From positions 136,986,508 to 137,050,507 of the forward strand of contig CM067374.1 in NCBI GenBank assembly GCA_034401795.1: a stretch of DNA of 64,000 bases. Direction: 5' to 3'. Numbering within the stretch: the stretch's first letter is position 1; each line of letters opens with the position of its first letter. This document shows positions 42,878 to 53,029 of this stretch, one piece after another. The DNA comes from Chaetoderma sp. LZ-2023a. Its lineage: Eukaryota > Mollusca > Caudofoveata > Chaetodermatida > Chaetodermatidae. The position numbers and the translations under genes were made by a program. The notes beneath the pieces are model-generated. The model made no database searches. It worked only from the letters and a program-made list of their open reading frames with translations, and was not told where the DNA came from.

Positions 42878-43810
42878 TAGGGTTGCACAATATACCGATA
42901 CAATATTGAAAACCAGTATCATGCACTGATGGTTTCAAAACCGCTTATAAAATATAAATATCGAACACTCGTGAAAAGCGCAATGAGTAATGACTGATAA
43001 CTAAGATATGCTTTTCCGGGAAATATCTATATATCGTTTAAGCTGCTTGTGCTGATCATTCCATTCCCGTTTTCTCATTGGCTAGAACGACAAAAATTAT
43101 CCAATCACTAATTGAAGAATAATTTTTCTTCCTACGAATGAACATTGTTTATCTAATCACGCCGTGGCTGACACTTTGACCTTTGCTGAAATGAATGGTT
43201 ATACACACATGACATTAAGTATCTAACACACGCTTGATAGACTGAATATCTAGAGGGGAATATTTTTTTTCACCCCATTGTGTCTAAAGCAAACTTTGAC
43301 TAGCATGCAAATTTAACAAGCTAATAATAACAACGGGTCACGCAATTGATCTATTTAGAAAATAATTTTGACATATATTGGTTGAACTATTCACGGAATA
43401 ATTATTGAAGGCGCACATTCGTATTCGCATGAGATCTCATACGCCAGCGCGAGAGAACTGAGCGATCCCAACTTCCTTGGATGAAACTCGGATCAGTTCT
43501 AAAGTACACCATTGAGTAAATAGTAATTTCCCAGTTTCGAGTCCAAACCGCAGGTCGTGGGTCGCAGATGAGTATACGCTCCGAATACTGGAAATAAATC
43601 TTTCTAATATCACATGATTTGTATTTTTTCACGACATAAAATGTTAAATTGTATATTAATTTTGATGTAATAAACAATGGTTATTTGAGTATACCTAATA
43701 TTTAGGTGGTCCCAGATAATAAGTTCATTCCCGCAATGATGGGCATGATGTATATTAAGCATATGTGTAAGGTGACAAGAATTTGTACCGGGAAATAGTG
43801 TTCTATGTAC
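42878..43810. mobile_element. Worn DNA-transposon sequence
   Basis: TAGGGTTGCACAATATACCG at about 42882 looks like a hAT terminus. From about 43400 to 43810 the sequence ('GATTTGTATTTTTTCACGAC', 'TTAATTTTGATGTAATAAAC', 'ATATTTAGGTGG') is a diverged relative of 33900-34190 and, in reverse, 1800-2000. The far terminus was not found. No ORF. Confidence 0.5.
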
Positions 43811-44049
43811 GTGTTAGTGACGATCGTTTTTTAAAGCATTTTAGAGGAACGGATTTAAACTTTCTTGACATAACTAATAGAAGTCACCCATAAAACTGAT
43901 ATGAAAAGTCATATAGAAACCGATACCTGTGTGTCCATTCATCCATCCATCTCCATGTCTATATCATTCTATAAGATTCCTATTTCTCCATCCCAGTACA
44001 ATAGCAAATTCCCTCTCCCTCTTTCGCTCTCTCTCTCTCGCTCACTAGT

Positions 44050-44213
44050 CTGTCTCAGAGTTGCGCTCTCTAGGGAAATGTTGTTCACTTTATGTTTGCA
44101 ATTGATCTTATACCAATTTTTTCGGGGAGATCTGATCAGAAAGAAATTGGTATAAGATCAAGTGCAAACATAAAGTGAACACCATTTCCTTAGAGAGCGC
44201 AATTCTGAGGCAG
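44050..44213. repeat. Long hairpin, arms about 70 bp
   Basis: The left arm CTGTCTCAGAGTTGCGCTCT, 'GTTCACTTTATGTTTGCA', 'GATCTTATACCAATTT' is mirrored by 'AAATTGGTATAAGATCAAGT', 'GCAAACATAAAGTGAAC', 'AGAGCGCAATTCTGAGGCAG'. The loop is about 24 bases around GGGGAGATCTGATCAG. It ends 98 bp before MORC exon H, so the pre-mRNA would fold strongly here. A foldback transposon or a small-RNA precursor are both possible. Confidence 0.9.
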
Positions 44214-44311
44214 ATTACACTCCCCTCATCTCTCCACCTGTCCCCCATTCCTCCCTCCCTCCCTCCCTCGTGTTTTCTTCTGTCACACTTATGATATATT
44301 TCACTTTACAG

Positions 44312-44404
44312 TGCTTTCATCAATGCCCTCTCCACCAAGTTGAATGAGTATTGGAATGAAAAGATGAATACGACTGACGACGTACCAGCAGAACAGACTG
44401 GAGG
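44312..44404 (+). CDS. MORC3/4: MORC exon H: linker before CW domain
   Basis: The acceptor is 'actttacag' and the donor 'GGAGG|gtatgt'. It begins with T completing Asn and reads AFINALSTKLNEYWNEKMN, then TTDDVPAEQTG. 'LxxKLNxYWNE' matches the helix that follows the transducer in MORC3/4. It ends with GG, completed by A of exon I to give Gly. It is 93 bp with no stop. Confidence 0.92.
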
Positions 44405-44479
44405 GTATGTGCTGCATTAAGTAACTTATCCAATTAACCCTCAAATATTCTCAAGAAAATTCCAATTGTCTCGTAGAAA

Positions 44480-44612
44480 AATGTCCATTTTCTGACGAAG
44501 AGAAGACTATCTTTTAAAAATTTGACACTGTAATGATTGGGTCTGTTATCAAGCCAGTCATTCCAGTGGTAAATTTTCAAAAATAGTCTTGGTCATGTTG
44601 GTCTGCAAATGA
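44480..44612. repeat. 125-bp foldback repeat, copy 11
   Basis: 'GAAGACTATCTTTTAAAAAT' and 'CAAGCCAGTCATTCCAGTGG' with 'TTGGTCTGCAAATGAGCATT'. It follows exon H by 76 bp. Confidence 0.85.
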
Positions 44613-45231
44613 GCATTTCTCAATACCACTACAGAAGGCATTGTTTGACTGGCTTGAGTGTTAAAGAGTCCAGCAATAATCCACCAGATATACATAGATA
44701 CATTGATGTGGCCAAGGGCTAGGGGCGGGTAATGGTCAGATACCAAATTAGTGGGTTGGGGTGGCAGATAATAATGCATGGTTTTAGTTTTATGTTTTGG
44801 GATGACTCCTCACATAGCCCAATGTTTAGTTCAAGAATGGCCAAGCATGCTTATGCGATGACAACTGTCCATCATCCATCAACTTTTGTTTTAAACACTT
44901 CCTAAACTGCTTGGTGGAATTTAACAGAATTTGGCTGGAAAGATCCTAAGCTCTGGGACTGCTATTCAACGGTTAAAATACAAGTATTCTTAGTAGATGT
45001 AAGCGTTAATAGTTAATCTATTTATATGTAACTGGAATATGGGAAATAAAAATAAGAATTTAGTTTGCAATTTCTGCAGAGGGTGTTCTCATCATATGTT
45101 CTGACAATCGCCAACCGCCTCTAATTGCCAAATATGACATCACCAGGCCAACAATTATGTCACCACCTCGAGGGCCAACGTTTCCAGGCAACCAGGATAA
45201 TTTGTACACAAACAAATCCACCCAGGAAGAC

Positions 45232-45238
45232 TATAAAA
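45232..45238 (+). promoter_or_regulatory. TATA box of the Penelope-like element
   Basis: TATAAAA about 125 bp inside the left end, followed by 'GCAAGCAGCTCCATCAGCAC'. The shortened relative at 51183-51590 has TATAAAA at 51485 in a similar context. Promoter role is inferred. Confidence 0.5.
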
Positions 45239-45406
45239 GCAAGCAGCTCCATCAGCACTAGCATCCTAGACTCGATCAAAACTTGGTCAGTGGCAGGTGA
45301 CATAGATTAACCAAGATTCTAAAGTTAATATAGCTTTATCTTCATTTGAAGACAACAGGTAGCGCAACCAGTAGTTTTCAAGTAAGAAGAAGTTAGAAGC
45401 TCTAAT

Positions 45407-46262
45407 ATGGAATACGCCAATGCTATCACTTCAGCAATATCTGGTGTCTCAACCGAGACACTGATAGAAATGGTGAACAACTTTGTGATAGACACTCATA
45501 CCAGAGAACCAGCACGGAAACGATCCCATGCTAACAGTAAAACGGAACTTACTGATTCCGAACTGCAAGTTCCAACAGAACACGCGAACCCAAAAAAACA
45601 AACCAGAAATTCCGAACGAACATATAGCAGCCTACAAACTGTGGAGAAACAGTGCCTGTAAACAAACCAGAACCACACTATAGATGGATCGTTTGGAAGA
45701 ATTTCTTTCCCGAAATGAGGTACCGTCTATACTTAAATATAACATTAGATATACGCCCCCTACAGATGATGCAGACTTCCGAAACCAATGTGAGTCTAAA
45801 GTTCGTGACAGTAACCTACTACTCACATCTGCACTTCTGGAACTTTTACGTGAACGTGCCTCCAAACTAACTGATTGCACATGTCGACTCAAATCGGGTC
45901 TTGTGGCAGAAGTATACGAGCAACTTGTGTGTTGAGAAGCAGAACAAGCCGAGCGTTCAACAGTTCTCCGAACTCGAGAACGCTCGTCGGGTCCGCGCAA
46001 ACAGAAACGCAGTCCATGCAGACAACAAAAGGGCAATCGCAACAACAAACGGGATGTACAAACATACAAACAGCCACGAAACCGCCAGCAAAACAGACCT
46101 GGCATGAGATTCATAGGAACACCACGGATGAACAAACAGACTTCATCACGCAACAACAAACCGGTGAGACCACAACCTCTGGGTCAAACAACCCAGACGG
46201 AGCAAACGCTCAAAGAGGTGTACAAACTTCTAAACAAACTTGCTTAGTCTATGAAAACTCTG
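45407..46262 (+). pseudogene. Penelope-like element, N-terminal region
   Basis: A first frame opens with MEYANAITSAISGVSTETL, is basic and polar (REPARKRSHANSKTELTD), and stops at 45661. Another frame continues with MDRLEEFLSRNEVPSIL and SNLLLTSALLELLRERASKL. A third is Gln/Thr-rich. The frames do not join without slips. This region precedes the reverse transcriptase and has no recognisable domain, as is usual for the N-terminus of these elements. I treat it as decayed coding sequence. Confidence 0.6.
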
Positions 46263-46319
46263 ATAACACTAATCACTGTTGATATTCCCACCATCATATA
46301 TGTGACCACTCAATCTAAT

Positions 46320-48010
46320 GTACTAAATATGAATATTTTAAAAACTTATAAAAATAACCATCCTCTTCTCAGGAAACCATTTGTTGTTAATCTTTCTAAA
46401 GTTACAATTTGAGATACTCTGAAACAGACCTTGGACCTAGGTCTAGGTTTTGGCCCCACAGTCCCAGAACTGGACATGGGCAAACTACATACAGACTTAA
46501 ATAAGTTCTCCAGAAGGCTTCGATTAAAACTACATTTCGAACATCCCCCAAAACTCTGGGGAGATGACACAACAACATCGCTGAACACTACACCAGCACC
46601 AATTGATGGCTTCACAGATAAACTATCCAAAAAATTCAAACCACGCAGTAAATGGACACCTTGTTCAGGTAATGATGTCACACTCGATGCATTCATCAGA
46701 ATAGTCAAACATGACATTGTAAAATCCATCCACAGGAGACAACACAAAGGGAACCTGTCAAAGCCGCAAAAGACAGCCATACAAGAACTGTCCACAGACA
46801 AAACTATTGTCATTAAACGGGCAGACAAGGGCCAGGCCACCGTCATTCAAGATGCCTGCTCTTATAATGATGAGGCAGTCAGACAACTTTCCAACTCCAA
46901 ATTCTACACAAAACAAGAAACCGACCTCACACAAGAACACACTGAATTGGTGGAAACTGCCATCACATCCATGATCCTCAACAGTGAAATCACAACAGAT
47001 ATCGCGAACGGCCTCAGAATTGACAATCCACGCATGTCCAGATTTTATCTTCTCCCGAAGATACACAAATGCCCACCAGGCCAAAAGGACGTCCCTGGCA
47101 GACCCATCATCAGCGGGAATGGGAATACTACTGAACACATAGCACACATTAACACATTAAAATACATCTGCACAGAATCCCATCGTACATCCAGGACACC
47201 ACTGATTTCATCAACAAATTGGAACTTTTCGGTAAACTACCTGCTGACACCATCCTGGTGACAATGGACGTTACATCCCTCTACACAAACATCCCGAACA
47301 CAGAAGGGATCTGAGCTACTGCCAAGTTCATCAGAAAATATGGGACACCTGGCAACACCAGCCCCAGATCCCTCCTACATCTACTAAAAATTGTACTAAA
47401 ATGCAGTAACTGTATTCACCAACCAACACTCTACAAGTAGGAGGCACAGCCATGGGTACAAAAGTAGCACCCTGCTATGCCATCATCTTCATGGCGGATC
47501 TAAGGAAAATATCCTAGGAATTTCTACACACAAGCCGGCGCTCTACCTCCGCTACATTGATGATATCTTCATCATGTGGACAGAGGGCCGCACAAACTTA
47601 GATGAATTCATCACACACTGTAACAGCGCACACAGCGACATCAAATTTACTGCTGAAATTTCCACGAAGAAACTTAGTTTTCTGGTCACAGTTTTCTGGT
47701 CACACTTGTCTACATAAAAAATTACCATCATCTGGGTTTTGATCTATACACAAAACTGACGGATACACATGGATACCTACACTACAGCTCCGCACACCTG
47801 GAAAGCACCAAAAAAGGTAGTCCATATGGCCAGTTCCTCAGACTCGGACGCATGTGTACTGAGGACACCAACTACGAAAGACATGCAAAGGAAACCATCC
47901 TCTACTACACTGATAGAGGCTACCCACTTGAAAACCTCATAGAATCCTACAATAAGGCCTTTAAACAAAAGCACAAGAATCTCCTTAACCCCACACAGGG
48001 ACAAAAATGA
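46320..48010 (+). pseudogene. Penelope-type reverse transcriptase, several breaks
   Basis: Recognisable blocks in order: LDLGLGFGPTVPELD, IKRADKGQATVIQD, RFYLLPKIHKCPPG, PGRPIISGNGNTTEHI, '[20 protein letters not shown]' with NIPNTEGI, 'GTAMGTKVAPCYAIIFMADL', and LYLRYIDDIFIMW with the catalytic YIDD at 47553-47564, then 'GYLHYSSAHLESTKKGSPYG'. 'DKGxxTVI', 'LPKIHK' and 'PGRPIISG' are specific to Penelope-like elements. The frame changes near 47150, again between 47310 and 47500, and elsewhere, with an in-frame stop after 'NTEGI'. The enzyme primes DNA synthesis at a nick made by its own endonuclease. Nonfunctional here. Confidence 0.9.
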
Positions 48011-48029
48011 GACGACACGTATACCCTTC

Positions 48030-48771
48030 ATCTGTGACTACCACAGCAAGGGCCATTTTGCCAAGAAAAGTATCCTAAAACACTGGAGCATGTTCTCCAC
48101 CAGCCCCAAATGCTGGGACACTTTCAACAAGAAACCCATATTTGGCTACAGGAGAAATCCGACTTTCAGAGACAAACTCGTCAGAGCAGATTTCACTTAC
48201 CCCAACATCAGGGGCCAACAGGGGCACATGATCCTTAATAAAGTCGAACCCTGCACAAAAACCAACTGGCCATTCTGTAAGAACCAGGACAAACATCCCA
48301 TCTTTAGCAGCACACACACGCATCTTTAGCAGCACACACACACATCTTTAGCAGCACACACACGCATCTTTAGCAGCACACACACGCATCTTTAGCAGCA
48401 CACACACGCATCTTTAGCAGCTCACACACGCATCTTTAATAGCACACACACACACCTATTGCTACACTCGCAATGTAGTCTACTTACCTGTTCTAGATGC
48501 AAAAAACAATATGTCGGAGAAACCCTCCGAGAATTCCAGATACGCATCAAGGAACATCTCGGGGATATAAAAAATAACAAAAACACACCAGTCGCAAAAC
48601 ATTTTAACCTCCCGGGACACAACCACACATGTGTCCAGTATCGCATAATAGAGGGTCTACCACATGATCCTCAATGTAAGAGGAACACACCCTTCCGCAA
48701 GGACTGAGAATCTTACTGGATCCATCAGTTACACACTATGGACCCTATTGGCATTAATCACGCTGATTGGT
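48030..48771 (+). pseudogene. Penelope-type linker and GIY-YIG endonuclease
   Basis: The linker 'RADFTYPNIRGQQGHMILNK' and 'TNWPFCKNQDKHPIF' is followed by the satellite-like stretch 'GCATCTTTAGCAGC' (seven copies of a 20-bp unit). The nuclease then reads CSRCKKQYVGETLREFQIR, IKEHLGDI and HFNLPGHNH. 'YVGET...LxxRxxEH' is the GIY-YIG variant of these elements, and the paired Cys belong to its zinc-binding part. The stop at 48705-48707 (TGA, likely from CGA) precedes the conserved tail ESYWIHQLHTMDPIGINHAD, so the end of the nuclease is cut off. Confidence 0.88.
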
Positions 48772-48835
48772 AACCCCCTTTAGCTTTCTGCTAAGTACAG
48801 AAATATATATATATATATAGATATGTTCTGACAAT

Positions 48836-49370
48836 GCCTGCGATTGATCAAATGTCCTCATCCAGACAGGTTTTGTTTAGCCATAAGAAATTCTACTATC
48901 CTCAGGTCAGCGGGTTAGTGTTAAAATCGAGCTGTGTTTCATGAAGCATACTGGACCCAACCTTAGAGACATTTCCTTATAATGAGGGGGTCATCACACA
49001 ATGACCTCGGGGTCAAAATATCATGGGTTAATATAACATTACTAAAATCTGTGATTTTTTTCAATATTAACATTTTGTGTTTATCTCAAAATAGCGGTTC
49101 ATATCTCATGTTTGGTTACGCAAGCATTGCGCTATTGGTGGCAATCGATATTGATGGTGTCATTGTCGTCATCCAATTTGTGTAGTGCACAACTTTATCA
49201 GTTCATATCTAATTGTTGGTTAATCATCCTGAATTAACTTGAACACATGCTTCCTTAGCCGGCCATCAGACAATCCAAAAAAGTCAAAACTCCACCTTGT
49301 TATTGGGACTGGGGTTTTAACATTAACCCTTTAACCCTCAAATTTTTTCAAGAAAATTTAAATTTTCTCA
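48836..49370. other. Intron sequence, nothing recognised
   Basis: Between the Penelope-like element and the foldback at 49375 I find no exon, element end or tandem repeat. 'CACAATGACCTCGGGGTCAA' is a short palindrome only. Confidence 0.4.
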
Positions 49371-49374
49371 TGGA

Positions 49375-49490
49375 AAATGGCTATTTGCGGACCAAGAGAA
49401 GATTATTTTTGAATATTTACCACTGCAATGACTGGCTCGATTATAAATTTTCAAAAATAGTCTTCTCTTGGTCCGCTAATAGACATTTCT
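49375..49490. repeat. 125-bp foldback repeat, copy 12
   Basis: 'GCTATTTGCGGACCAAGAGA' to 'TCTTGGTCCGCTAATAGACA'. The central 'GAGCCAGTCATTCCAGTG' of the right arm is deleted. It ends 88 bp before exon I. Confidence 0.85.
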
Positions 49491-49577
49491 CAAGACCATT
49501 GCGGAAGGTGTTTTTGGGTGATGCGAGTGCTAAAGGGTTAACAGTGTAGAATAATGCTTGTTATATATTTGTTACAG

Positions 49578-49703
49578 AAAGAAGGCGGACTGGTTGTGGG
49601 CACAGTGTGATCGGTGTCTTAAGTGGCGCAGATTGATGGATAGAACAGACAATGACTTACCAGACAAGTGGTACTGTTATATGAATACTGATGCGACACA
49701 CAA
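49578..49703 (+). CDS. MORC3/4: MORC exon I: CW-type zinc finger
   Basis: The acceptor is 'gttacag' and the donor 'CACAA|gtaagc'. The A at the start completes Gly; the exon then reads KKADWLWAQCDRCLKWRRL, MDRTDNDLPDKWYCYMNT and DATHK. The CW domain binds the H3 tail methylated at Lys4 through two Trp and coordinates zinc with four Cys. Here W-x-Q-C-x2-C-x-K-W-R and the 'KWYC' Cys give three zinc ligands; the fourth Cys is expected in the next exon, which I could not find in the window. The exon ends in phase 2 with AA. Confidence 0.95.
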
Positions 49704-49799
49704 GTAAGCCTCCATGCCATCTGCAATGACCATAACAGTACAGCTAAAAAATAACTTGGAATGTTTCCAAAACAAAAACAGAAACATGGTAGTAAGAAA

Positions 49800-49872
49800 T
49801 GTTATGTTGAATATTTTGAGCATAATTGAACGAAAGACATTGCAATCCAAATATGGTCAAAATATTCAACAG
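49800..49872. repeat. 80-bp palindrome (GTTGAATATTTTGAAA family)
   Basis: 'TTATGTTGAATATTTTGAGC' mirrored by 'ATGGTCAAAATATTCAACAG'. Confidence 0.8.
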
Positions 49873-51182
49873 TACGTTTTATTACCATTGCTCCATGAGT
49901 GGAAAAGGGTATTGTGATCGGGTCTGTCTCTTGAGTGTGCGTGCGTGCATGCCTGCTGTATAGATCTAAAAAAAACTACTGATCCACTTATTTTTAACAC
50001 ATTTCCAAGTTTGGCCAAGATCTGGATCGGATCAAATTCTTTATTTGTGAATATCTTTGGAAACTACTAGGATTCAAAAACCTTGGGTGTGATCCAACAA
50101 AATCTGGAAAATCCTAACATTATTAGCCCACCTGGCCAGAATGACAATCTGTCTGTCCCACGCTCGGCAACTTTTGCTTAAAACGCTACTCATTAACTTC
50201 TAGGTGAATTTCAAATTAATATGGCATGGGCGTAGGCTTTAGAACTTGTATACAGAATTTTGATTGGTCAATTTTTTGGGTGGCCATCTTGAATTTTCCG
50301 AAAAAGGGTGGGAAATCGTTTAAAACGCTACTCCTCATTAACTGCTTGCGCAATTTCAACCAGCCTTAGCTTGGAGGCTAGTATGTTTTAGAACTTGTAT
50401 ACAAAATTTTGATTGATGCATTTTTTCGACGGTCATCTTGGATTTTCAGACAATTTCTAGAAATCACTTAAAAGCCTACTCCTCGATAACCACTGGACCG
50501 ATTTCAACGAGTTCTAGCAAACTCGGCTGGAAGGACCCTAAAGTGCTCTGCTTCAGAGCTTTTATACAGAATTTTGATTGGTCAGTTTGTTCGGTGGCCA
50601 TCTTGAATTTTCCGGAAAATTGCTGAAAACGGTTTAAAACGCATCTCATTAACTACTTGGGTGATTTCAACCAGACTAGCTGGAACGAGCTTAGGGCAGT
50701 CAGCTTCAGAACTTATGTACAGAATTTTGATGGGTCAATTTTTCCGTTGGCCATCTTGGATTTTCTGAACATTTTTGGAAATCAGTTAAAAGGCTGATTA
50801 ACATTAACCGCTTGGCCGATTTCAACCAAACTCAGCTGGAAGAACCCTAGGCACTTCAGAAATGTATACAGAATTTTGACGGCATGATTTTGATGTCGGC
50901 TATCTTGGATTTTCAAAAAAATGGGAATTCGTATAAAGTGTTACTCATCATTATTCGCTTGGGCAATTTCAACATAATTTGGCTGGAAGGCTCCTATTGT
51001 CGTAGCCTCTAGAAATCCTATTCAGAGTTTTGATATGTCAATGTTTTGGCAGCCATCTCTGATTTTCTGAAAGTTTTACGGAACCATTTAAAAACGGTAC
51101 TCCTTCAATCAATAGCCCGATTTCAACAAAACTTGGATGGACCTATCCTTTGACGGTAGGTTTCAACATATTAGACGAGAAT

Positions 51183-51590
51183 TATTGTATTTATTGTACT
51201 ACTTTCAGGTAGAGATTGTCACCAATCAGCGTGATTAATTCCAATTGGGTCCATGCTATGTAGCTGGTGGATCCAGAATTTCTCGCGTTCCTTGAGGATA
51301 GACGGTGCTTCCGGGGAATCATGATCGCGATGGAACACCTCGATGATTCTGTAGTAGACTGAAGTGGTGTTGTCGGGTACAACTACACATTAAGTCGGGT
51401 ACAGAACCGAAAATAACAATGGGATGTATCTACCAAATCCGGGTACATACACACAGGATCGGGTACAATCGGGTACAAGATTACTATAAAAGGAACGCGC
51501 AAACAGTGCATCGGCATCCAGACTCAACGGACACTAACCGTTAGCGTCAGGACAACATAGCATCTTACAAACTTTTCACAAAAATATCTA
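51183..51590. mobile_element. 408-bp rearranged Penelope derivative
   Basis: Flanked by ATATTAGACGAGAAT (51168-51182) and ATATTAAACGAGAAT (51591-51605), a 15-bp duplication with one mismatch, the same length as at the full element. The left half is on the minus strand and encodes the endonuclease tail: FWIHQLHSMDPIGINHAD in reverse, with a stop. The right half is on the plus strand and carries the promoter end: repeated TCGGGTAC motifs, TATAAAA at 51485, and 'CATCGGCATCCAGACTCAAC'. So a 3' end and a 5' end are joined in opposite orientation. It comes from a different subfamily from the element at 45109. Confidence 0.82.
51373..51491 (+). promoter_or_regulatory. Five TCGGGTAC-like motifs and a TATA box
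   Basis: (T/C)CGGGTAC occurs five times between 51373 and 51476, at spacings of 11 to 42 bp, just upstream of TATAAAA at 51485-51491. Repeated octamers before a TATA box suggest a promoter with factor-binding sites. The function is inferred. Confidence 0.5.
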
Positions 51591-51639
51591 ATATTAAACG
51601 AGAATCTTGATCAGTCAATTTCTTGGTGGCCATCTTGGA

Positions 51640-53027
51640 TTTATTGTACCTTTATTGCACCCTTATCACACTATCCAAGAAGCCACCTCCCCCCCCCCCC
51701 CCCCAAGCCAATCTGCGGCCCATTGTGCTCCTTAACAGCATACAGAAAATCCTATCCAATGTTACTCTATACCGCATCCGAGACAAGATCGATGACTTCA
51801 CTGGATCATGTCAAAGTGGCTTCAAACGTGGATGCAGCTGCGCAGACATTGTATGGGCTCAACGCATGCTTGTGTCGTTAGTCATGTCCAAACTCTGGGA
51901 TTTCCACAAAATGGGCATTGACATGTCACGAACCTTCGACACAATGAAACGCTCAAAGATCCTAGATGTACTATGCCAGGCCAGTTGCAATGAAGATGAG
52001 CTACGACTAGTGAGACTACTGCTTGCAGACACCAAGCTGAGAATACGAGTGAAGTCTGTGGAGTTTGAGACATCAATTTGCTCCCCACAGGGAGATGGTC
52101 TCTCTCCAGTGCTTTTCACCTGTTACCTTGCTGCTGCATTGAAATCCGTACGGGAAAGTTCCACAAGACCAAACGCACCCCCAGGGTCAATACTGGGTAT
52201 GCCGCTAGAGATGGAATATGCCAATGATGTGGACTTCATAGATGAGGAAAAGAAACCCCTTAACGAACTTCTCTCAATAGCTGCAAGCAAACTAAATATT
52301 GAGAAGCTTTATGAATGAATCTAAAACAGAGTTCACCCACATATACCTATCTACAAAGTATGACACTAAAGAAAATGACGATCCACTTCGTGCCGGCGAA
52401 CCATGGAGGAAAAGTAAAATCCTGGGCTCACTGCTTTGCAGTACTGCTGACATTGCTGCACGCTGCATCATGGGGAACATAGCTTTCCAGTCCTTCTGGA
52501 AGCTATGGATTCGTAGATCAAAGATGCCCTTGATTGAAAGGCTACGTTTATACAATGCAACCTGCGTATCATTGGTGCTGTGTAACTGTAACAGCTGGGC
52601 ATCTCTAGACAAACTCGATACCTGCCACGGCAAACACCTACGCACCATCACTGGACACCGATGGCCAGACAGCATAATTTCCAACGATGCACTATGCAAG
52701 ATGTGTAATATGTCGCCGCTGTCTGTAATAGTCGCCCAGCAAAGGTGGTCCATGTTTGGCCATGTGCTAAGGATGCCAGAAGAGACACCAGCACAGAGAG
52801 CCTTGGAACTCGCCCTACTCGGAGCCAGCAAATACAAAGCCAGGAGAGGACGTCATTGCATAAATCTGCTAAGCGTGCTACGAGGTGACCTCAAGAAAGC
52901 AGGACTCGGTACACCAGGGAATATTTTGAGCAGTATCGCATCGCAAAATGTGATGCAAATGAGTACCTGTTGCTACATATTCACAACTTCGCATAGCTAT
53001 TTTCTGCGATACATAATTTTGATGTAA
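51640..53027 (+). pseudogene. RTE-like LINE reverse transcriptase, 5'-truncated, frameshifted
   Basis: One frame (to 52318) reads NLRPIVLLNSIQKILSNV, SGFKRGCSCADIVWAQRM, GIDMSRTFDTMKRSKILDVL, 'ICSPQGDGLSPVLFTCYLAA' and LEMEYANDVDFID, the last being the YxDD box as Tyr-Ala-Asn-Asp. A second frame from about 52310 continues with NESKTEFTHIYLST, WRKSKILGSLLCSTADI and 'LVLCNCNSWASLDKLDTCHG', 'RWSMFGHVLRMP' and 'ALELALLGASKYKARRGRH'. These C-terminal blocks are typical of RTE-type LINEs. There is a frame slip near 52300, an atypical Asn in the active site, no endonuclease, and a run of about 18 C at 51687-51704. The 3' end is not sharply defined. Confidence 0.82.
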
Positions 53028-53029
53028 AA

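Larger units (their letters stand above)
45109..48820 (+). mobile_element. Penelope-like element with 15-bp target duplication
   Basis: ATATGTTCTGACAAT occurs at 45094-45108 and 48821-48835, flanking the whole element. Penelope-like elements pair a reverse transcriptase related to telomerase with a C-terminal GIY-YIG endonuclease; both are present. Order: TATA box (45232), N-terminal frame (45407 onwards), reverse transcriptase (about 46400-48000), a short 'GCATCTTTAGCAGCACACAC' tandem array (48305-48450), endonuclease (48453-48771), and an (AT)n tail before the duplication. The ORF is broken by several frameshifts and stops, so this copy is not autonomous. It is in sense orientation between MORC exons H and I. 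Confidence 0.92.
239..49703 (+). other. MORC3/4: MORC3/4-like gene, partial (nine exons)
   Basis: This is the host gene of the window. Nine exons on the + strand, each with GT/AG borders, join in compatible phases into about 404 codons without a stop. In order they give an N-terminal GHKL ATPase (N-box, [13 protein letters not shown]), the transducer region and a CW-type zinc finger. MORC proteins are nuclear ATPases that dimerise on ATP and compact or silence chromatin; in MORC3 and MORC4 the CW domain reads methylated histone H3K4. The order 'NRLIKAYEKVG', 'GVGVVG' and the CW finger straight after the transducer fits MORC3/4 better than MORC1/2. The 5' exons upstream of the first motif and everything after the CW domain are missing. 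Introns range from about 0.7 to 25 kb and are filled with repeats. Assignment to the family is firm; the MORC3 versus MORC4 choice is not. Confidence 0.9.
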
